Source of the DNA: Erysipelotrichia bacterium
Lineage (GTDB): Bacteria; Bacillota_I; Bacilli_A; Erysipelotrichales; Erysipelotrichaceae
Reading direction: 5' to 3'
NCBI GenBank assembly: GCA_009916335.1
Contig: SAAR01000019.1
Coordinates: forward strand, 1 to 23,001
Length of the DNA: 23,001 bases
This document shows, one piece after another, positions 22,904 to 23,001 of this stretch. The translations under genes and the position numbers were made by a program. The notes under the pieces are model-generated. The model ran no database searches and was not told where the DNA came from. It saw only the letters and a list, made by a program, of their open reading frames with translations. Numbering within the stretch: position 1 is the stretch's first letter; each line of letters opens with the position of its first letter.

Positions 22904-23001
22904 TACTAAAACTAGTGGATAGGGTACACTTCACTTAGAGAGGATAAGGTAGCGAAACCACACGTGCCTCCTCACTCTTATATATGCCAAAAAAACAAAA
23001 A

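Noticed and set aside
22935..22961. GTG-started octapeptide (VVSLPYPL) after GAGGAGG on the minus strand, as a leader peptide of the toxin
   Set aside because: The ribosome site is good, but it lies upstream of the likely toxin promoter and no gene or attenuator follows. The region to the right is cut by the window end, so it cannot be judged.

Overview
The window is AT-rich chromosomal DNA of a low-GC Gram-positive bacterium (Bacillota). Strong GGAGG-type ribosome sites, TTGxxx/TATAAT promoters and U-tailed terminators are visible. The gene content (PTS, L-lactate dehydrogenase, lactate permease, IspF, HD-GYP protein) would suit a fermentative gut Firmicute such as an Erysipelotrichales member; the family assignment is inference only. 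I see no rRNA, tRNA, CRISPR array, insertion sequence or phage gene.

Layout. 1-249: 3' end of a Cof-type HAD phosphatase. 324-5069 (minus): a tightly overlapping three-gene operon of an ICMT-like membrane methyltransferase, a GH3-type adenylating enzyme, and a membrane GAF/GGDEF/HD-GYP protein with a degenerate GGDEF site. 5336-6574 (minus): ispF and a membrane-anchored protein of unknown function. 6926-8494 (plus): lactate permease. 8608-14256 (minus): a split fructose-family PTS (EIIA, EIIB, EIIC), a GH38 alpha-mannosidase and a ROK kinase, divergent from a PRD/EIIB/EIIA activator at 14455-16386. Two copies of a 22-bp inverted repeat sit between the regulator and the operon. The locus should import and cut an alpha-mannosidic compound. 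16388-19270 (minus): a TspO-like protein, a 61-residue membrane protein, L-lactate dehydrogenase, and an XRE regulator followed by a small protein that shares its C-terminal domain. 19391-21244 (minus): an intracellular glycosidase of the GH129/GH101 type. 21355-22545 (plus): a VanZ-RDD fusion membrane protein.

The most interesting part is the right end (about 22580-22900). It looks like a compact type I toxin-antitoxin module of the par/Fst layout. A 28-residue hydrophobic peptide is encoded on the minus strand. A short RNA from a near-consensus promoter on the plus strand converges on it. The two share a bidirectional terminator. The short RNA carries a 12-nt sequence exactly complementary to the first codons of the peptide, plus an 8-nt match to the loop of a hairpin lying between the ribosome site and the start codon.

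Other features worth attention are structured RNA signals: hairpins in both gaps flanking the EIIC gene, a hairpin that buries the ribosome site of the TspO-like gene, and a terminator for the PRD regulator placed inside the convergent TspO-like coding sequence.
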